DNA from: Salinisphaera sp963835375
Lineage (GTDB): Bacteria > Pseudomonadota > Gammaproteobacteria > Nevskiales > Salinisphaeraceae
Direction of reading: 5' to 3'
NCBI GenBank assembly: GCA_963835375.1
Contig: CAWIGB010000012.1
Location: 1 to 64,000 of the forward strand
Length of the DNA: 64,000 nucleotides
A model generated the notes under the pieces. The model was not told the DNA's origin. It did not search any database and saw nothing but the letters and a program-made list of their open reading frames with translations. Shown piece after piece: positions 37,566 to 48,338 of this stretch. Numbering within the stretch: the stretch's first letter is position 1; each line of letters starts with the position of its first letter. Both the position numbers and the translations under genes were made by a program.

Positions 37566-38144
37566 TCAGTCGTCGTTTGCGCGGGCCGACCCATCGGTCA
37601 GCAGCCCGCGTGCTTCGTCGTAGGATAACCCACTGATGCCCGATGCCGTCATCGAGCGTGATAGCGAATGTGCCACGCCAAATGCCGAGGCTCGGCGATA
37701 GAACGACAGCCGCGCCTCATAGACCGGCAGGATGTCGTCCACGGTCTCGGCATCGCCCAGCCGGCGCTCGAAGGCCGCGCGTTTGGCGGCCAGCCAGGCC
37801 ATGAACTCATCGTCGCCGGCAACGTTTCTGCCAGTTCCAGCGTCCACGTCATGTCGGTCCTGGAGCACGCAGGTGCCGATGAAACGCCCGCCCACCGCTT
37901 CACCGAGCATGGCGGGCGGCGTGATGCCGAGCCAGAAGCGCTCGGGCTGGCGATACAGGTAATAGGTTTTGCCGACCACCGGCTTGAAGCGGAACTCGGA
38001 CTCCAGCACGAACAACGAGGTGAACAGCTCGGTGGTGACCTGATCGATGTGCTTGGGCGCGGCCACCGCCAGCCTGCCACGGGCTTCGTCGAGCGTGGCG
38101 AGAACCGGCGAGGCGCCCTTGCCGTCGGGATTCGGATTCTTCAT
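37566..38144 (-). CDS. DUF2452 domain protein, with a pair of compensating indels
   Basis: From ATG 38144 (MKNPNPDGKG) the 192-residue sequence follows the DUF2452 pattern: HIDQVTTELFTSLFVLESEF, YYLYRQPERFWLGI, AKRAAFERRLGDAETVDDIL, PVYEARLSFYRRASAF. The stretch near 37815-37865 reads better in another frame (DMTWTLELAE), which suggests one inserted and one deleted base that cancel out. The function is unknown. It is divergent from sthA. Confidence 0.75.
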   Translation of the reverse strand: MKNPNPDGKGASPVLATLDEARGRLAVAAPKHIDQVTTELFTSLFVLESEFRFKPVVGKTYYLYRQPERFWLGITPPAMLGEAVGGRFIGTCVLQDRHDVDAGTGRNVAGDDEFMAWLAAKRAAFERRLGDAETVDDILPVYEARLSFYRRASAFGVAHSLSRSMTASGISGLSYDEARGLLTDGSARANDD

Positions 38145-38245
38145 GCGCGAGGCAGGCGAACGGAAAACCAGAGGCCAGTGTAAGCGTTGGCGGGCGCCCT
38201 CCGCGACGCGGCGAGTCGGCACGCAACATGCGACAATTCATGCCT

Positions 38246-38251
38246 TATAAA
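38246..38251 (+). promoter_or_regulatory. -10 element upstream of sthA
   Basis: TATAAA lies 19 bases before the sthA start codon in a locally AT-rich stretch. A -35 at 17 bases (GCAACA) is poor. Confidence 0.35.
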
Positions 38252-38269
38252 GGTTCGAGCGAGCGATTC

Positions 38270-39783
38270 ATGGCGGAAAAGCGTTACGAAGTCGTGGTGA
38301 TCGGGACCGGCCCGTCGGGCGAGAGTGCGGCGCTGAACGCAGTCAAGCACGGGCGATCGGTTGCGGTGGTCGAGCGACAAGCCGATGTCGGCGGCAATTG
38401 CACGCATCGCGGCACCATTCCCGTCGAAGGCGCTGCGTGAAGCGGTCAAGCAGCTGTTGTCGGTGCAATCCTCGCGCATGCTCTATGATCTGCGCACGCC
38501 GGATGCGCCGTTATCGTGGTTGCTCGAACGTCTGCATCGCGTCGTCGGCCAGCAGATCCACATGCGTTCGAGCTTCTATGCCCGCAACGGGGTGGACGTG
38601 GTCGGCCGGGCATGCACGCTTCGCCGACGAGCATCGCATGCAGGTGACGCGCAGCAATGGTCAGGTCGATACGCTGGTCTTCGATCAGGCAGTGATCGCG
38701 ACCGGTTCGCGCCCATACGAGCCGCCGGACGTCGATTTCTCCCATCCGCGCGTGTTCAATTCCGATACCATCCTGGAGCCCGGACTTCACCCCGCGGTCG
38801 TTGATCATCTACGGCGCGGGCGTGATCGGCAGCGAATATGCCTCGATATTCTCCGGTATCGGCGTGCGCGTCCAGCTCATCAACAGCCGCGAGCGGCTGC
38901 TCGAGTTCCTCGACGCCGAAATCAGCGACGCGCTGTCCTATCACCTGCGGCTGACCTACGGCGTACTGATCCGGCACAACGAGGAATACGATCGCATCGC
39001 GCCGGATGACGAACGGCGTGACGCTGCATCTGAAATCGGGCAAGAAATTACGGGCCGATGCCTTGCTCTGGGCCAACGGCCGTACCGGCAACACCGACCA
39101 CATGGGGCTGGACCAGATCGGGATCGAGCCGAACCAGCGCGGGCAGATCGCCGTCGACGAGCGCTATCGCACGAAATTCCCGCATATCCATGCGGTGGGC
39201 GACGCCATCGGTACGCCCAGCCTGGCCAGCGCCGCCTACGGCCAGGGTCGCGCCGCCAGCGCGGATGCCATCGGCGTACCGGGCTTCCGCTATGTCGACG
39301 ACGTGCCGACCGGCATCTACACCATTCCGGAGATCAGCTCGCTCGGCCCGACCGAGCGCGAGCTGACCGAATCGCGGCGGCCCTACGAAGTGGGCCAGGC
39401 ATTGTTCCAGGAAACCGCGCGGGCCCAGATCACCGGCGATACCGTGGGCATGCTCAAGCTGCTGTTCGACCCGGTGACGCACGAAATCCTCGGCATTCAC
39501 TGCTTCGGCGACCAGGCCTCGGAGATCGTGCATATCGGCCAGGCCATCATGAGCCAGGAAGGGCCCGGGCAACACGATCGACTATTTCGTGAACACCACC
39601 TTCAACTACCCGACCATGGCCGAAGCCTATCGCACCGCGGCCTTGGATGGCTTGAACCGGATCGAGGGCGTGTTCGCCCCGCCGGACCGCGCGCAGGCCG
39701 AGACGGCGCCGCAGGTGTATGACGATCGGGATGACGACGAAGCTCAGGCGAGCGACGAAGCAGGCCGACTGACCGGCTCGTGA
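38270..39783 (+). pseudogene. sthA: Soluble pyridine nucleotide transhydrogenase SthA, five frameshifts
   Basis: SthA moves hydride between NADPH and NAD+. The flavoprotein starts MAEKRYEVVVIGTGPSGESA and has GGNCTHRGTIP, the family's replacement for the disulfide motif of dihydrolipoamide dehydrogenases. It continues with SKALREAVKQLLS, DQAVIATGSRPYEPP, IIYGAGVIGSEYASIFSGIG, IHAVGDAIGTPSLASAAYG and FNYPTMAEAYRTAALDGLN. The frame advances by one base at five places (near 38420, 38605, 38795, 39005 and 39560), all in the same direction, for example an extra C in CCC at 38420. The full length of about 500 residues is kept. I read it as a functional gene with sequence errors. Confidence 0.88.
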
Positions 39784-39832
39784 GCCGACAAACGCCCTTG
39801 CGCCGACCCCGGGGCATGATGTTTGCTGATCG

Positions 39833-39847
39833 GAATGTCTGACATTC
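39833..39847. promoter_or_regulatory. Candidate operator before the permease/amidase operon
   Basis: GAATGTC T GACATTC is a perfect 7-base inverted repeat with a single central base, 15 bases before the permease start. Its position suits a repressor site, but no regulator gene is adjacent. Confidence 0.4.
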
Positions 39848-39862
39848 TCGGCCACATCACTT

Positions 39863-41218
39863 ATGACATCGCCCCAGGCAAAAACGCTCGACGACTTTGG
39901 TTATGAACAGACGCTTTCGCGTTCGCTCAAGCTGCGTGATCTGGTCGTCTACGGACTGATTTTCATCGTTCCGATCGCGCCGTTCGGCATTTTCGGGCAC
40001 GTGCTCGAAGCCAGCGACGGCATGATCGTGACGGCCTATGTGGTCGGTTTGATCGGCATGCTGTTCACGGCCTTGAGCTATGCCCAGATGGCAGAACGCT
40101 ATCCGGTGGCCGGTTCGGTCTATACCTATATCGCGCAGAGCGTGCGGCCCGAGCTCGGTTTCCTGGCCGGCTGGATGATGCTGCTGGATTATGTGCTGAT
40201 ACCGGCGCTGCTGTATGTGGTCGGCGCCGAGGCCGTGCATGACGTGTTCCCGGTGCTGCCGTCGGCGGGGCTGCTGGTCGCTTTCGTTATCTTCAATACC
40301 TGGGTCAATATTCGCGGTATCGGCTTTACCGCGGCCTTTAATCAATGGATGTTGGCGGTCGAGCTGCTCGTGCTGGCGGCATTTCTGATCGTGGGCGTCT
40401 GGGCGATCGGCACGCATGTTGACGGCGCCCGGTTTTCATTCGCCCCAATCGCCGGCCCGCACGGCTTCTCGCTCGGCGTAGTGATTTCCGCGGTGCCGAT
40501 TGCGGTGCTCAGCTTTCTCGGCTTCGACGGTATTTCCACGTTGTCGGAAGAGGCCGAAGGCGGGGGCCCGGCGATCGCCAAGGCCATCATTCTGGTGCTG
40601 CTGATCATCGGTGGCCTGTTCGTGGCCCAGACCTGGGTCGCCGCGCTGATCGCCCCGACCGCCGGTCGCTTCTCGAATCTCGATACCGCCTTCTATGATG
40701 TCGCGGGCACGGCCGGGGGGCCGTGGCTGGCCTGGCTGACCGCGCTGACCACGGCGATCGCCTGGGGCGTGGCGGATTCGCTGGTCGCCCAGGTGGCCAC
40801 AGCGCGGCTGCTGTTCGCCATGGGCCGGGATCGTCTGCTGCCCAATGCGCTGGCCCGTGTGCACAGCCAATATCGCACGCCCTGGCTGGCTGCGCTGCTC
40901 GTGGCCGTGGTATCGCTGATCGCCGGGCTCGGCTTCATGGGGCATCTGGCGCTGCTGACGTCGATGGTGACGATCGGCGCGCTGACGGCATTCTTCGTGC
41001 TAAATCTGGCGGTGATCTGGGCGTTTTACATCGGCGAACGCTCCGGGCGGGTCGTTGTGCATCTGATCTGTCCGCTGCTCGGGGCCGCGGTAATCGGATA
41101 CATCGGCAGCGGGTTCGATGCGCGTGCCGTGGCGGTCGGCGGCGTATGGCTGCTGGTCGGCATTCTGATTTATACCGTGGCCCGGGCGCGTGGCCGCGAA
41201 GTTCGTCTCGAGACCTGA
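39863..41218 (+). CDS. APC family amino acid/amine permease
   Basis: The 451-residue intact protein has twelve membrane helices. RSLKLRDLVVYGLIFIVPIAPFG and the helix-6 region FLGFDGISTLSEEAEGGGPA are typical of the APC superfamily branch that takes up amino acids or small amines. It is followed 18 bases later by a formamidase/acetamidase gene, so it may import an amide or an amine from which the amide comes. Confidence 0.9.
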   Translation: MTSPQAKTLDDFGYEQTLSRSLKLRDLVVYGLIFIVPIAPFGIFGHVLEASDGMIVTAYVVGLIGMLFTALSYAQMAERYPVAGSVYTYIAQSVRPELGFLAGWMMLLDYVLIPALLYVVGAEAVHDVFPVLPSAGLLVAFVIFNTWVNIRGIGFTAAFNQWMLAVELLVLAAFLIVGVWAIGTHVDGARFSFAPIAGPHGFSLGVVISAVPIAVLSFLGFDGISTLSEEAEGGGPAIAKAIILVLLIIGGLFVAQTWVAALIAPTAGRFSNLDTAFYDVAGTAGGPWLAWLTALTTAIAWGVADSLVAQVATARLLFAMGRDRLLPNALARVHSQYRTPWLAALLVAVVSLIAGLGFMGHLALLTSMVTIGALTAFFVLNLAVIWAFYIGERSGRVVVHLICPLLGAAVIGYIGSGFDARAVAVGGVWLLVGILIYTVARARGREVRLET

Positions 41219-41236
41219 TCCATCGGGGAGTAATGC

Positions 41237-42178
41237 ATGGATATCCGCACGATTCACGACATCCAGAACTGTTTCGATCACGCTATCGAACCGGTCGAAA
41301 CGATTGCCTCCGGCGACCGGCGACGCTTCGATGTACAGGATGCCAGCGGCGGCCTGGTCAGGCGCGACAGCGAAGCCGAAGTTCTGACACGTCTGCCCGC
41401 CGAGCAGCTCAATCCGGTCTGCGGGCCGCTGTATGTGGCCGACGCGGAGCCGGGCGACGCGCTCGAGATCGAACTCGAATCATTCGAGCCGGCGGGCTGG
41501 GGCTGGACCGGTCAGATCCCCGGCTTCGGGCTGCTGGCGGACGAGTTCCCCGAGCCCTGGCTGCATCGCTCGGAATACGACAGCGAGTACGTCTATTTCC
41601 GCGACGACATCAGGATTCCGTTCCGGCCGTTTGCCGGCGTGATCGGCCTGGCGCCGGCGGCGCCCGGTGCGCACTCGATCGTGCCGCCCCGGACCTGCGG
41701 CGGCAATCTGGATATCCGCGATCTTATTGCCGGCACCCGGCTGTACCTGCCGGTCGAAGTGCCGGGCGCGCTGTTGTCGATCGGCGATACCCATGCCTGC
41801 CAGGGCGACGGCGAGATCTGCGGCACGGCGGTCGAAACCTCGATGGCCACCACCGCCACGATCCGGCTGCACAAGCAGCAGTCGCTGCCGGCGCCGATGT
41901 TCGATATGGCCTCCAGTGACACGCCCGACATCATGGCGGCCGGCGCGATCGTGACCACCGGCGTAGGTCCGGACCTGATGACGGCAACCCGCGAGGCCAC
42001 GCGTTTCATGATCGATCGCCTCGGCCGGGTTGCAGATCTCGATCCGCAGACCGCCTACGGGCTATGCAGCGTGGCCGGGCAACTCCGTATCAGTGAAGTG
42101 GTCGACATGCCCAACTGGGTGGTCAGCTACTACATGCCGAAATCGATCTTCACCTCGAAGGCGCTGCGCGCGGTCTGA
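41237..42178 (+). CDS. Acetamidase/formamidase family protein
   Basis: The 313-residue protein shows the FmdA/AmdA pattern: VCGPLYVADAEPGDALEIEL, PGAHSIVPPRTCGGNLDIRD, LYLPVEVPGALLSIGDTHAC, QGDGEICGTAVETS and a late YGLCSVAGQLRISEVVD. The family hydrolyses short amides such as formamide or acetamide to ammonia and the acid. A GGGGAG site precedes ATG 41237. It forms an operon with the permease upstream. Confidence 0.9.
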   Translation: MDIRTIHDIQNCFDHAIEPVETIASGDRRRFDVQDASGGLVRRDSEAEVLTRLPAEQLNPVCGPLYVADAEPGDALEIELESFEPAGWGWTGQIPGFGLLADEFPEPWLHRSEYDSEYVYFRDDIRIPFRPFAGVIGLAPAAPGAHSIVPPRTCGGNLDIRDLIAGTRLYLPVEVPGALLSIGDTHACQGDGEICGTAVETSMATTATIRLHKQQSLPAPMFDMASSDTPDIMAAGAIVTTGVGPDLMTATREATRFMIDRLGRVADLDPQTAYGLCSVAGQLRISEVVDMPNWVVSYYMPKSIFTSKALRAV

Positions 42179-42186
42179 GTTAGCGT

Positions 42187-42984
42187 CTAGTGTGGTCTGG
42201 CGGCCTGCAACGCCGGCGGCAGAAGACCGGTCGCGCAGTAGCGATACAGCGTCGCCGGCTGGCCGTCGGCCGCGACCGCCATGTGGCGGGCGTCGGGCAC
42301 GGAAACGGTCTCGTTGGACCGGTGCCGGCAGGCGTACTGCTCGCGCAGCTGTCGTCGAGATGGAAGATCATGCCCTGCTGTCCGACCAGCGCGGCCCGGC
42401 AGGCATTCTGGCCCGGGCGCGCGATGCCGGCGCCGGTGAAGAACAGCGTATCGGTGCGTTGGGCCGCATTGCAGCCGGTCTTGACGGCCACATAGGCGCC
42501 CGGGGTGAGTGGCAGCGCATCCGCGGAGTCGGCACGGCGGCAATAGCCGCCGCCATCGGGCACGACCAGCAGACAGTCGCTGAGGTCGGCCAGCGCCGGA
42601 TCGCCGGTCTCGCTGCCGCGGCCCGGCCGGATCGCCAGGGTCTTGTCGAGGCGCTGGAAATACAGGCGGCCGCCGGTGGCGGTGGCCTCGTAATGCGTGG
42701 TCACGCCCTGATCGTTGCGCCGATCGATCTCGAAATGGCCATCGGCGCGCGGCATGATCGTCAGCGATGCCGCCGCCCGGGCCCTGCCATCGACCGACCC
42801 ATTCGGCCGGGTCGTCAGGCGCGGTGGCCGTTCGTGTCGGGGGGTCGCCGTGGCGCCGCTCGCGGGCGCCGGCGCGTGGGCGCACAGCCCGCGGTCGAAA
42901 AGAGCCGCGGCGATGAGGGGCAGGCCGAGGACCAGCCGGTAGAGACACGAAGACAGGGCAAGACAACGACGAACGGACGCGCAT
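42187..42984 (-). pseudogene. Secreted protein of unknown function, several frameshifts
   Basis: The pieces in order are a hydrophobic signal-like segment (LVLGLPLIAAALF), DDPAEWVGRWQGPGGG, MPRADGHFEIDRRNDQGV, RLYFQRLDKTLAIRPGRGSE, LLVVPDGGGYCRRADSADAL and, in another frame, DARHMAVAADGQPATLYRYC before the stop at 42187. Two to three indels are needed to join them. Several cysteines suggest an exported, disulfide-bonded protein of about 250 residues. I do not recognise a family. Confidence 0.5.
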
Positions 42985-43053
42985 GGGCCTAACGGACGAG
43001 CAGAATGCGCCCTAATCTATCAGCGTGGGGCGCCATCGTGGAATCGCGAGTGA

Positions 43054-44488
43054 TCAGCGTCCGATCTGCTGCGGCCGGTCGAGCGTCGCGGTATGACGCA
43101 GGCGCCAGCCCAGCAGTACGGCGGCCACGCTGAGGCCCGCGATCAGCCCGATCCAGTAGCCGTACACGCCGAGCCCGGGGAACACGCCGGGCCAGCCTTC
43201 GCCGAGCCCATAACCGGTGCCGAGTCCCGACCACCCAGTAGGCGAACACCGTCACGCCCATGATGATGCGCGTGTCCTTGTAACCGCGAAGCGCGCCGGC
43301 GATCGACACCTGCGCGGCATCCGAGAACTGGTAGATCGCGGCCACCAGCAACAGATTGATGGCCAGCGCCTGTACCGCCGGCTCATCGGTGTACAGAGCG
43401 ACCGCATACGGCCCGCCGAAGATCAGAATGGCATCGATCAGCACCGCCACGCCCAGTGCGCAGGCCACCCCGTTCCAGGCCACGAAGCGCGCATGGCGAT
43501 ACTTGCCGCGTCCGCGCGCCTGACCGATGCGCACCGTCAGCGCCATGCCCAGCGACAGCGGCAGCATGAACAGCACCGAACTGAAATTGAGCGCGACCGT
43601 GTGCGCCGAGATCACCACTTCGCCGTAACCGGCGAGGAACAGCGCGATGGCGGTGAACAGCGACACTTCGGCAAAGATCGCCACCCCCACCGGAATACCG
43701 ATACGCAACTGCTCGCGGATCGAGCAGGCTGATGGCGCCGACCAGGCGGGCCCGGTGCGCGATGGCGCATACACCGCCGCGCGCCGGGTATAGACGAACA
43801 GGGCAGCGCCATCAGCGCCATCGATATCGCGGTGGCGATGCCGCAGCCCAGCGCGCCGAGCGCCGGCAAACCGGCGAGCCAGCCGGGTAAGATTCGGGGC
43901 CGAACACGGCCGCCAGCCCCGGCCCGCCGAATATCAGCACCCCGTCGGCGACGATATTCACCGCCAGCCCGAATACGGCGAAAATGAGCGAGGCGCGGGT
44001 ATGGCCGATGCCGTCGGAGAAAAAACGCAAGCGTTTCGTAGATCGCGATGGCGGGCAGGCCAAAGGCAACCGCATCGAGATAGATCGTGGCCATTGCCGC
44101 GATATCGGCCGGCACCTTCATCAGCGCGAATATCGGCGGGCCGGCATAGACGATGGTCAGTGCGCTCGCGATGCCGAGCACGAGCGCAACCCACAGCGCC
44201 TGATGAACCGCGGGGCGAATTACTCCGGTCGCGCCGAGCGCCCGCGTGCTGGGCCACGATCGGCGTCAGCCCCATGAGCGTGCCGACCATGAACACCACC
44301 AGCGGGATCCAGACGCTCGAGCCGACCGAGACCGCGGCGAGCGTCGTGGCATCGACGTGGCCGGCCATGGCGACATCGACGGTGCCCATGCCGATCTGCG
44401 CCAGCTGCGCGCCGAGAATGGGCAGCGCGAGCCGCGCCAGACGGCCGGCCTCGATACGGGACAATCGCGCACGACGGGAAACAGACAT
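43054..44488 (-). pseudogene. MATE family multidrug efflux transporter, several frameshifts
   Basis: The start ATG 44488 gives LARLALPILGAQLAQIGMGT then VDVAMAGHVDATTLAAVSVG, the classic MATE N-terminus. Later pieces in changing frames include ADIAAMATIYLDAVAFGLPA, TRASLIFAVFGLAVNIVADG, ISAHTVALNFSSVLFMLPLS and FSDAAQVSIAGALRGYKDTR, ending YGYWIGLIAGLSVAAVLLGW near 43054. The total is about 478 residues with twelve helices, matching NorM-type Na+/H+ drug antiporters. At least five indels interrupt it. Confidence 0.82.
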
Positions 44489-44853
44489 GGCAACGACAGA
44501 ACCAAGGCCGGAGTATCGCCGGCAACCGCGGGGCCGACATCTTGCGCGATCGGCTGTGCGTTCGTCGATCGGACGAATGCGCGGTCGGATAGCCGGGAAG
44601 CCGGGTTGGCTGAACATTCGGCGCGTAATCGGTTATGTTGTGCGCAGGCGTCGTACCGATGCGTCTCGGCCGGGCCGATCGACGCACGCCGCCGGCCTCG
44701 CAGCCGGCTCGGGATATGGGACGATGCCAGGAGAGGGCTACGATGATCGCCCGCCGTACGCGGCGGACCACGGGCCGACGCGCTACGACGCGGCCGTGGC
44801 CAGCGACCGTCTTTCGATTGCACCGGGCGTGACATCGCCCGTACAGAGCGAAC
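44489..44853. other. Intergenic region between MATE and nadB
   Basis: This 365-base divergent spacer should hold the promoters of both genes. An open frame from ATG 44724 (MPGEGYDDRPPY) runs into nadB in another frame but shows no conserved features, so I do not call it. No NadQ-like or NrtR-like palindrome is evident. Confidence 0.35.
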
Positions 44854-46420
44854 GTGACAGTGAACACCCTGGACTGCGATTTCCTGGTGCTGGGCAGCGG
44901 CGCGGCCGGCCTGTACGCGGCCTGGCAGGCGGCCGCGCACGGTCGTGTGATCCTGGTCACCGACGGCGCGCTGGCCTCGGGCAGCAGCTATTGGGCCCAG
45001 GGCGGCATCGCGGCGGTCACCACCGACGACGACACGCTCGCGGCCCATGTTGCCGATACCCTTGCCGCCGGTCGCGGCCTTTGCGATCGCGCGGCGGTCG
45101 AGATTCTGGTTGCCGAAGGCGCCGCCGCGGTGCGCGCTCTGATCGCGGCCGGCATGCCGTTCGACACCGAGGCCGACGGGCGCCTGCGGCGCGGTCTCGA
45201 AGGCGGCCATTCGCATCATCGGATCCTGCATGCGCTGGGCGTACAGACGGGCAAGGCGCTGGTCGATTTCCTGATCGAGCGCATTCGCGACTGTGCCAGC
45301 GTGGACGTGGTCGAACACGGTTTCGCGTATCGGCTGCTGCGCGATGCGCACGGACATTGTGCCGGCGCCTGTATTCATCGCCGCGACACGAACAGTGAAC
45401 TTGTCGTGCGGGCGCCGGCCACGCTGCTCGCCACCGGCGGGTATTCGTCACTGTTCGAGCGCACCACCAACCCGGCGGGCGCGCTCGGGGTCGGTCTTGG
45501 GCTGGCCGAGGAAGCCGGAGCCGCGCCTGATCGATCTGGAATTCGTCCAGTTCCATCCGACCGCGTTCCACGAAGCGACAGGTCGGACCTTTCTGATCAG
45601 CGAGGCGCTGCGCGGCGCCGGTGCAACGCTGGTCAATGCCGCCGGCGAACGTTTTCTGGCGGACGCGCCTGGCGCCGAACTGGCCCCGCGCGACGTCGTG
45701 GCCACGGCGATCACAGCCGAGATCGCGCGCCAGCACGCGCCCTACGTGGGGCTGGATCTGCGCCATCTGGATCCGGCGATGCTGGAACAATCCTTCGGTT
45801 TCATCATGGCGGCCATCGCCGAGCGCGGCATCGACTGGCGCCGCGAACCGGTGCCGGTGGCCCCTGCCGCGCACTACTGCATCGGCGGTGTGGCGACAGA
45901 TCACCACGGCGCGACCGCCGTGCCCGGCTTGTATGCTGCCGGCGAAGTGGCGGCGACCGGCGTACATGGCGCCAACCGGCTGGCCAGCAATTCCTTGCTG
46001 GAATGCCTGGTATTCGGTCATCGCGCCGTTGTGCACGCCGCCGAGCGCGCCGCGCCGCCGCCGCGCCCGCTCGATGCGGGCCCTGCATGGACAGTCGATC
46101 CGTCGCGTACCGAAGCCTTCGCCACGCGACGCCGCGATCTCGGTGCGTTGATGATGCGCCATGTCGGCCTCGAACGAGACCGTGCCGGCCTGGAGACCGC
46201 GCTGGCCGCCATCGAGTCGGCCCGCGGGTCAGCGCCCGCGCCACGAGATCGCGGCGCCGACGACTATTTCTCTTTCCTCGATCGTCATATCCATGCGCTG
46301 GCCGGCGCCGTCGCGCGCGCGGCGCTGGCACGCGAGACCAGCGTCGGCGTTCATCAACGCCGCGACACGCTGGCCGCCGTGCATCGTGATCGGCCCGTCT
46401 TCGTATCGGTATCTCGATGA
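44854..46420 (+). CDS. nadB: L-aspartate oxidase NadB, one frameshift
   Basis: NadB oxidises L-aspartate to iminoaspartate, the first step of NAD synthesis. The protein starts at GTG 44854 (GTG 44860 is also possible), with the FAD-binding LVLGSGAAGLYAAWQAA, GGHSHHRILHALGVQTG, ATLLATGGYSSLFERTTNP, LEFVQFHPTAF and GANRLASNSLLECLVFG. One extra base near 45525, in GCCGCGCC, shifts the frame. The joined length of about 521 residues is normal. Its stop overlaps the nadC start (ATGA at 46417-46420). Confidence 0.92.
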
Positions 46421-47278
46421 ATCAGTCTGCCGCTCCTGTCTCACTTCCGATCGACCCGGCCCGCATCGACCGCTGGCTGGCCGAGGACGTCCATACCGGC
46501 GACGTCACGACCGACGCGGTGCTGGATGCCGGCGCCCCCGTCGCGGCCCGCTGGGTGGCCAAGGCCGGTGGCGTGGTGGCAGGGCTGGCCGAGGCCGAGG
46601 CCGTGTTCCGGCGGCTCGATCCGAGCGCTGGACTGGCGCCCGGCCGTGGCCGAGGGCGAGGCCGTCACCGCCGGCGCCGAGCTGGTCGCTTTCGAGGGCA
46701 CGGGACGCGCCGTGCTCACCGGGGAGCGCACAGCGCTGAACATCGCCCAGCGCATGTCGGGCATCGCAACCGCCACGCGTGGCTATGTCGAACTGATCGC
46801 CGAGCATCCGGCACGCATTCTCGATACCCGCAAGACCGCCCCCGGCCTGCGCGATCTGGACAAGAAGGCCGTGGCCATCGGCGGCGGTGTGAATCATCGG
46901 GCCGGGCTCTACGATCTGGCCATGATCAAGGACAACCATATCGTCGCCGCCGGCGGCATCACCGCGGCGGTGGCGGCCGTGCGCGCCCATGCGCCGGCGA
47001 TCGGCATCGAGGTGGAAACCACGACGCTCGACGAGCTCGACGAGGCGCTGGCGGCCGGGGTCGACATGATCATGCTCGACAACATGGCGCCGGAAACCAT
47101 GCGTGCCGCGGTCGAGCGCACCGCCGGGCGGGCAAAGCTCGAGGCCTCCGGCAACGTCGGGCGCGACAACATCGTCGCCATTGCTGCCACCGGCGTGGAT
47201 TTCATCTCGATCGGCGCGCTCACCCACTCGGTGATCGCTTTCGACATCAGTCAGCGCCTCGATCGCATTCAGTCATAA
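46417..47278 (+). CDS. nadC: Nicotinate-nucleotide pyrophosphorylase (carboxylating) NadC, one frameshift
   Basis: NadC converts quinolinate and PRPP to nicotinate mononucleotide. GERTALNIAQRMSGIATATR, ILDTRKTAPGLRDLDKKAV, NHRAGLYDLAMIKDNHI, IEVETTTLDELDEAL and MIMLDNMAPETMR are the expected signatures. The N-terminal 70 residues (IDRWLAEDVHTGDVTTDAV) are in another frame; an extra G near 46630 explains this. Length of about 286 residues is usual. It lies between nadB and nadA. Confidence 0.92.
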
Positions 47279-47333
47279 TCCGGGCCGCCTGCGCGGCCGC
47301 GCGGCCACTACCGGCCGGGAGGAGAACCACGAC

Positions 47334-48281
47334 ATGACCACTCAGAACGAACAGCTCGTCGCCGACATCCAGCGGCTCAAGGCCGCCAAGAACGCCGTCA
47401 TCCTGGCGCACAACTACGAGCGCCCCGAGATTCAGGATATCTGCGATTATCTGGGCGATTCGCTCGGTCTGTCGCGCCAGGCCGCGGCCACCGATGCCGA
47501 TGTGATCGTGTTCTGCGGCGTGCACTTCATGGCCGAGACCGCGTCGATCATCTCGCCGGACAAGACGGTGCTGATCCCCGACCTCAACGCCGGCTGTTCG
47601 CTGGCCGAGAGCATCACGCTGGAACAGCTGCAGGCCTGGAAAGCCGAGCATCCGGGCGCGACCGTCGTCGCCTATGTGAACACGTCGGCGGCGATCAAGT
47701 CGGAATGTGACTACTGCGTGACCTCATCCAACGCGGTGCAGGTGATCGAGGCGATTCCGGAAGACGAAGAGATTCTGTTCCTGCCGGATCGCTTCCTCGG
47801 CACCTACGTCGAGATGATCACCGGCCGCAAGCTGCATATCTGGCCGGGTTCCTGCCATGTGCACGAAAAGATCGGCGACATGAATCTGGCCGCCAAGCAG
47901 CGCGAATATCCGAATGCCGAGATCCTGATTCACCCGGAATGCGGTTGCTCCACCGCCTGCATGATGAATTCGGCGATGAGCTTCGATTGCAAGGATGCCC
48001 ATATCCACTCCACTAGCGGCATGCTCACGCATGCGCACGAGTCGGACGCCCAGGAATTCGTGGTCGCGACCGAAACCGGCATCCTGCACCGGATGAAGAA
48101 AGAGAATCCGGGCAAGACCTTCCATGCCGCCAGCGAGAACTCGGTCTGCGAATACATGAAGCTGACTACGCTGGCCAAGCTGCGCGATGCGCTGGCCTAC
48201 GATCGCTACGAGGTGAAGGTCGACCCGGTGCTGGCCGAGGCCGCACGACGCCCGATCGACCGCATGCTGGCGATCGGCTGA
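47334..48281 (+). CDS. nadA: Quinolinate synthase NadA
   Basis: NadA condenses iminoaspartate with dihydroxyacetone phosphate using a [4Fe-4S] cluster. The 315-residue intact protein has AVILAHNYERPEIQDICDYL, the cluster cysteines in LNAGCSLAE, HPECGCST and SENSVCEYMK, and STSGMLTHA. A GGGAGGAG site precedes ATG 47334. It completes the nadB-nadC-nadA operon, with 55 bases between nadC and nadA. Confidence 0.96.
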   Translation: MTTQNEQLVADIQRLKAAKNAVILAHNYERPEIQDICDYLGDSLGLSRQAAATDADVIVFCGVHFMAETASIISPDKTVLIPDLNAGCSLAESITLEQLQAWKAEHPGATVVAYVNTSAAIKSECDYCVTSSNAVQVIEAIPEDEEILFLPDRFLGTYVEMITGRKLHIWPGSCHVHEKIGDMNLAAKQREYPNAEILIHPECGCSTACMMNSAMSFDCKDAHIHSTSGMLTHAHESDAQEFVVATETGILHRMKKENPGKTFHAASENSVCEYMKLTTLAKLRDALAYDRYEVKVDPVLAEAARRPIDRMLAIG

Positions 48282-48295
48282 GGGCGCCTGCGACG

Positions 48296-48315
48296 CGGGC
48301 GTGAGATGACGCCCG
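48296..48315 (+). terminator. Candidate hairpin after nadA
   Basis: CGGGCGT and ACGCCCG form a 7-base-pair stem with a 6-base loop, 14 bases after the nadA stop. There is no T-run, so a rho-independent role is doubtful. Confidence 0.3.
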
Positions 48316-48338
48316 GGTCGTGTCGATGAACCGAACGT

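Noticed and set aside
38270..39783. Programmed frameshifting as an explanation of the sthA frame changes
   Set aside because: Five changes in one housekeeping gene, none with a slippery heptamer plus downstream structure, are better explained by insertion errors.
44724..45398. An ORF starting MPGEGYDDRPPY that enters nadB in another frame
   Set aside because: Beyond the spacer it only follows the nadB gene out of frame, and no start signal or conservation pattern is visible.
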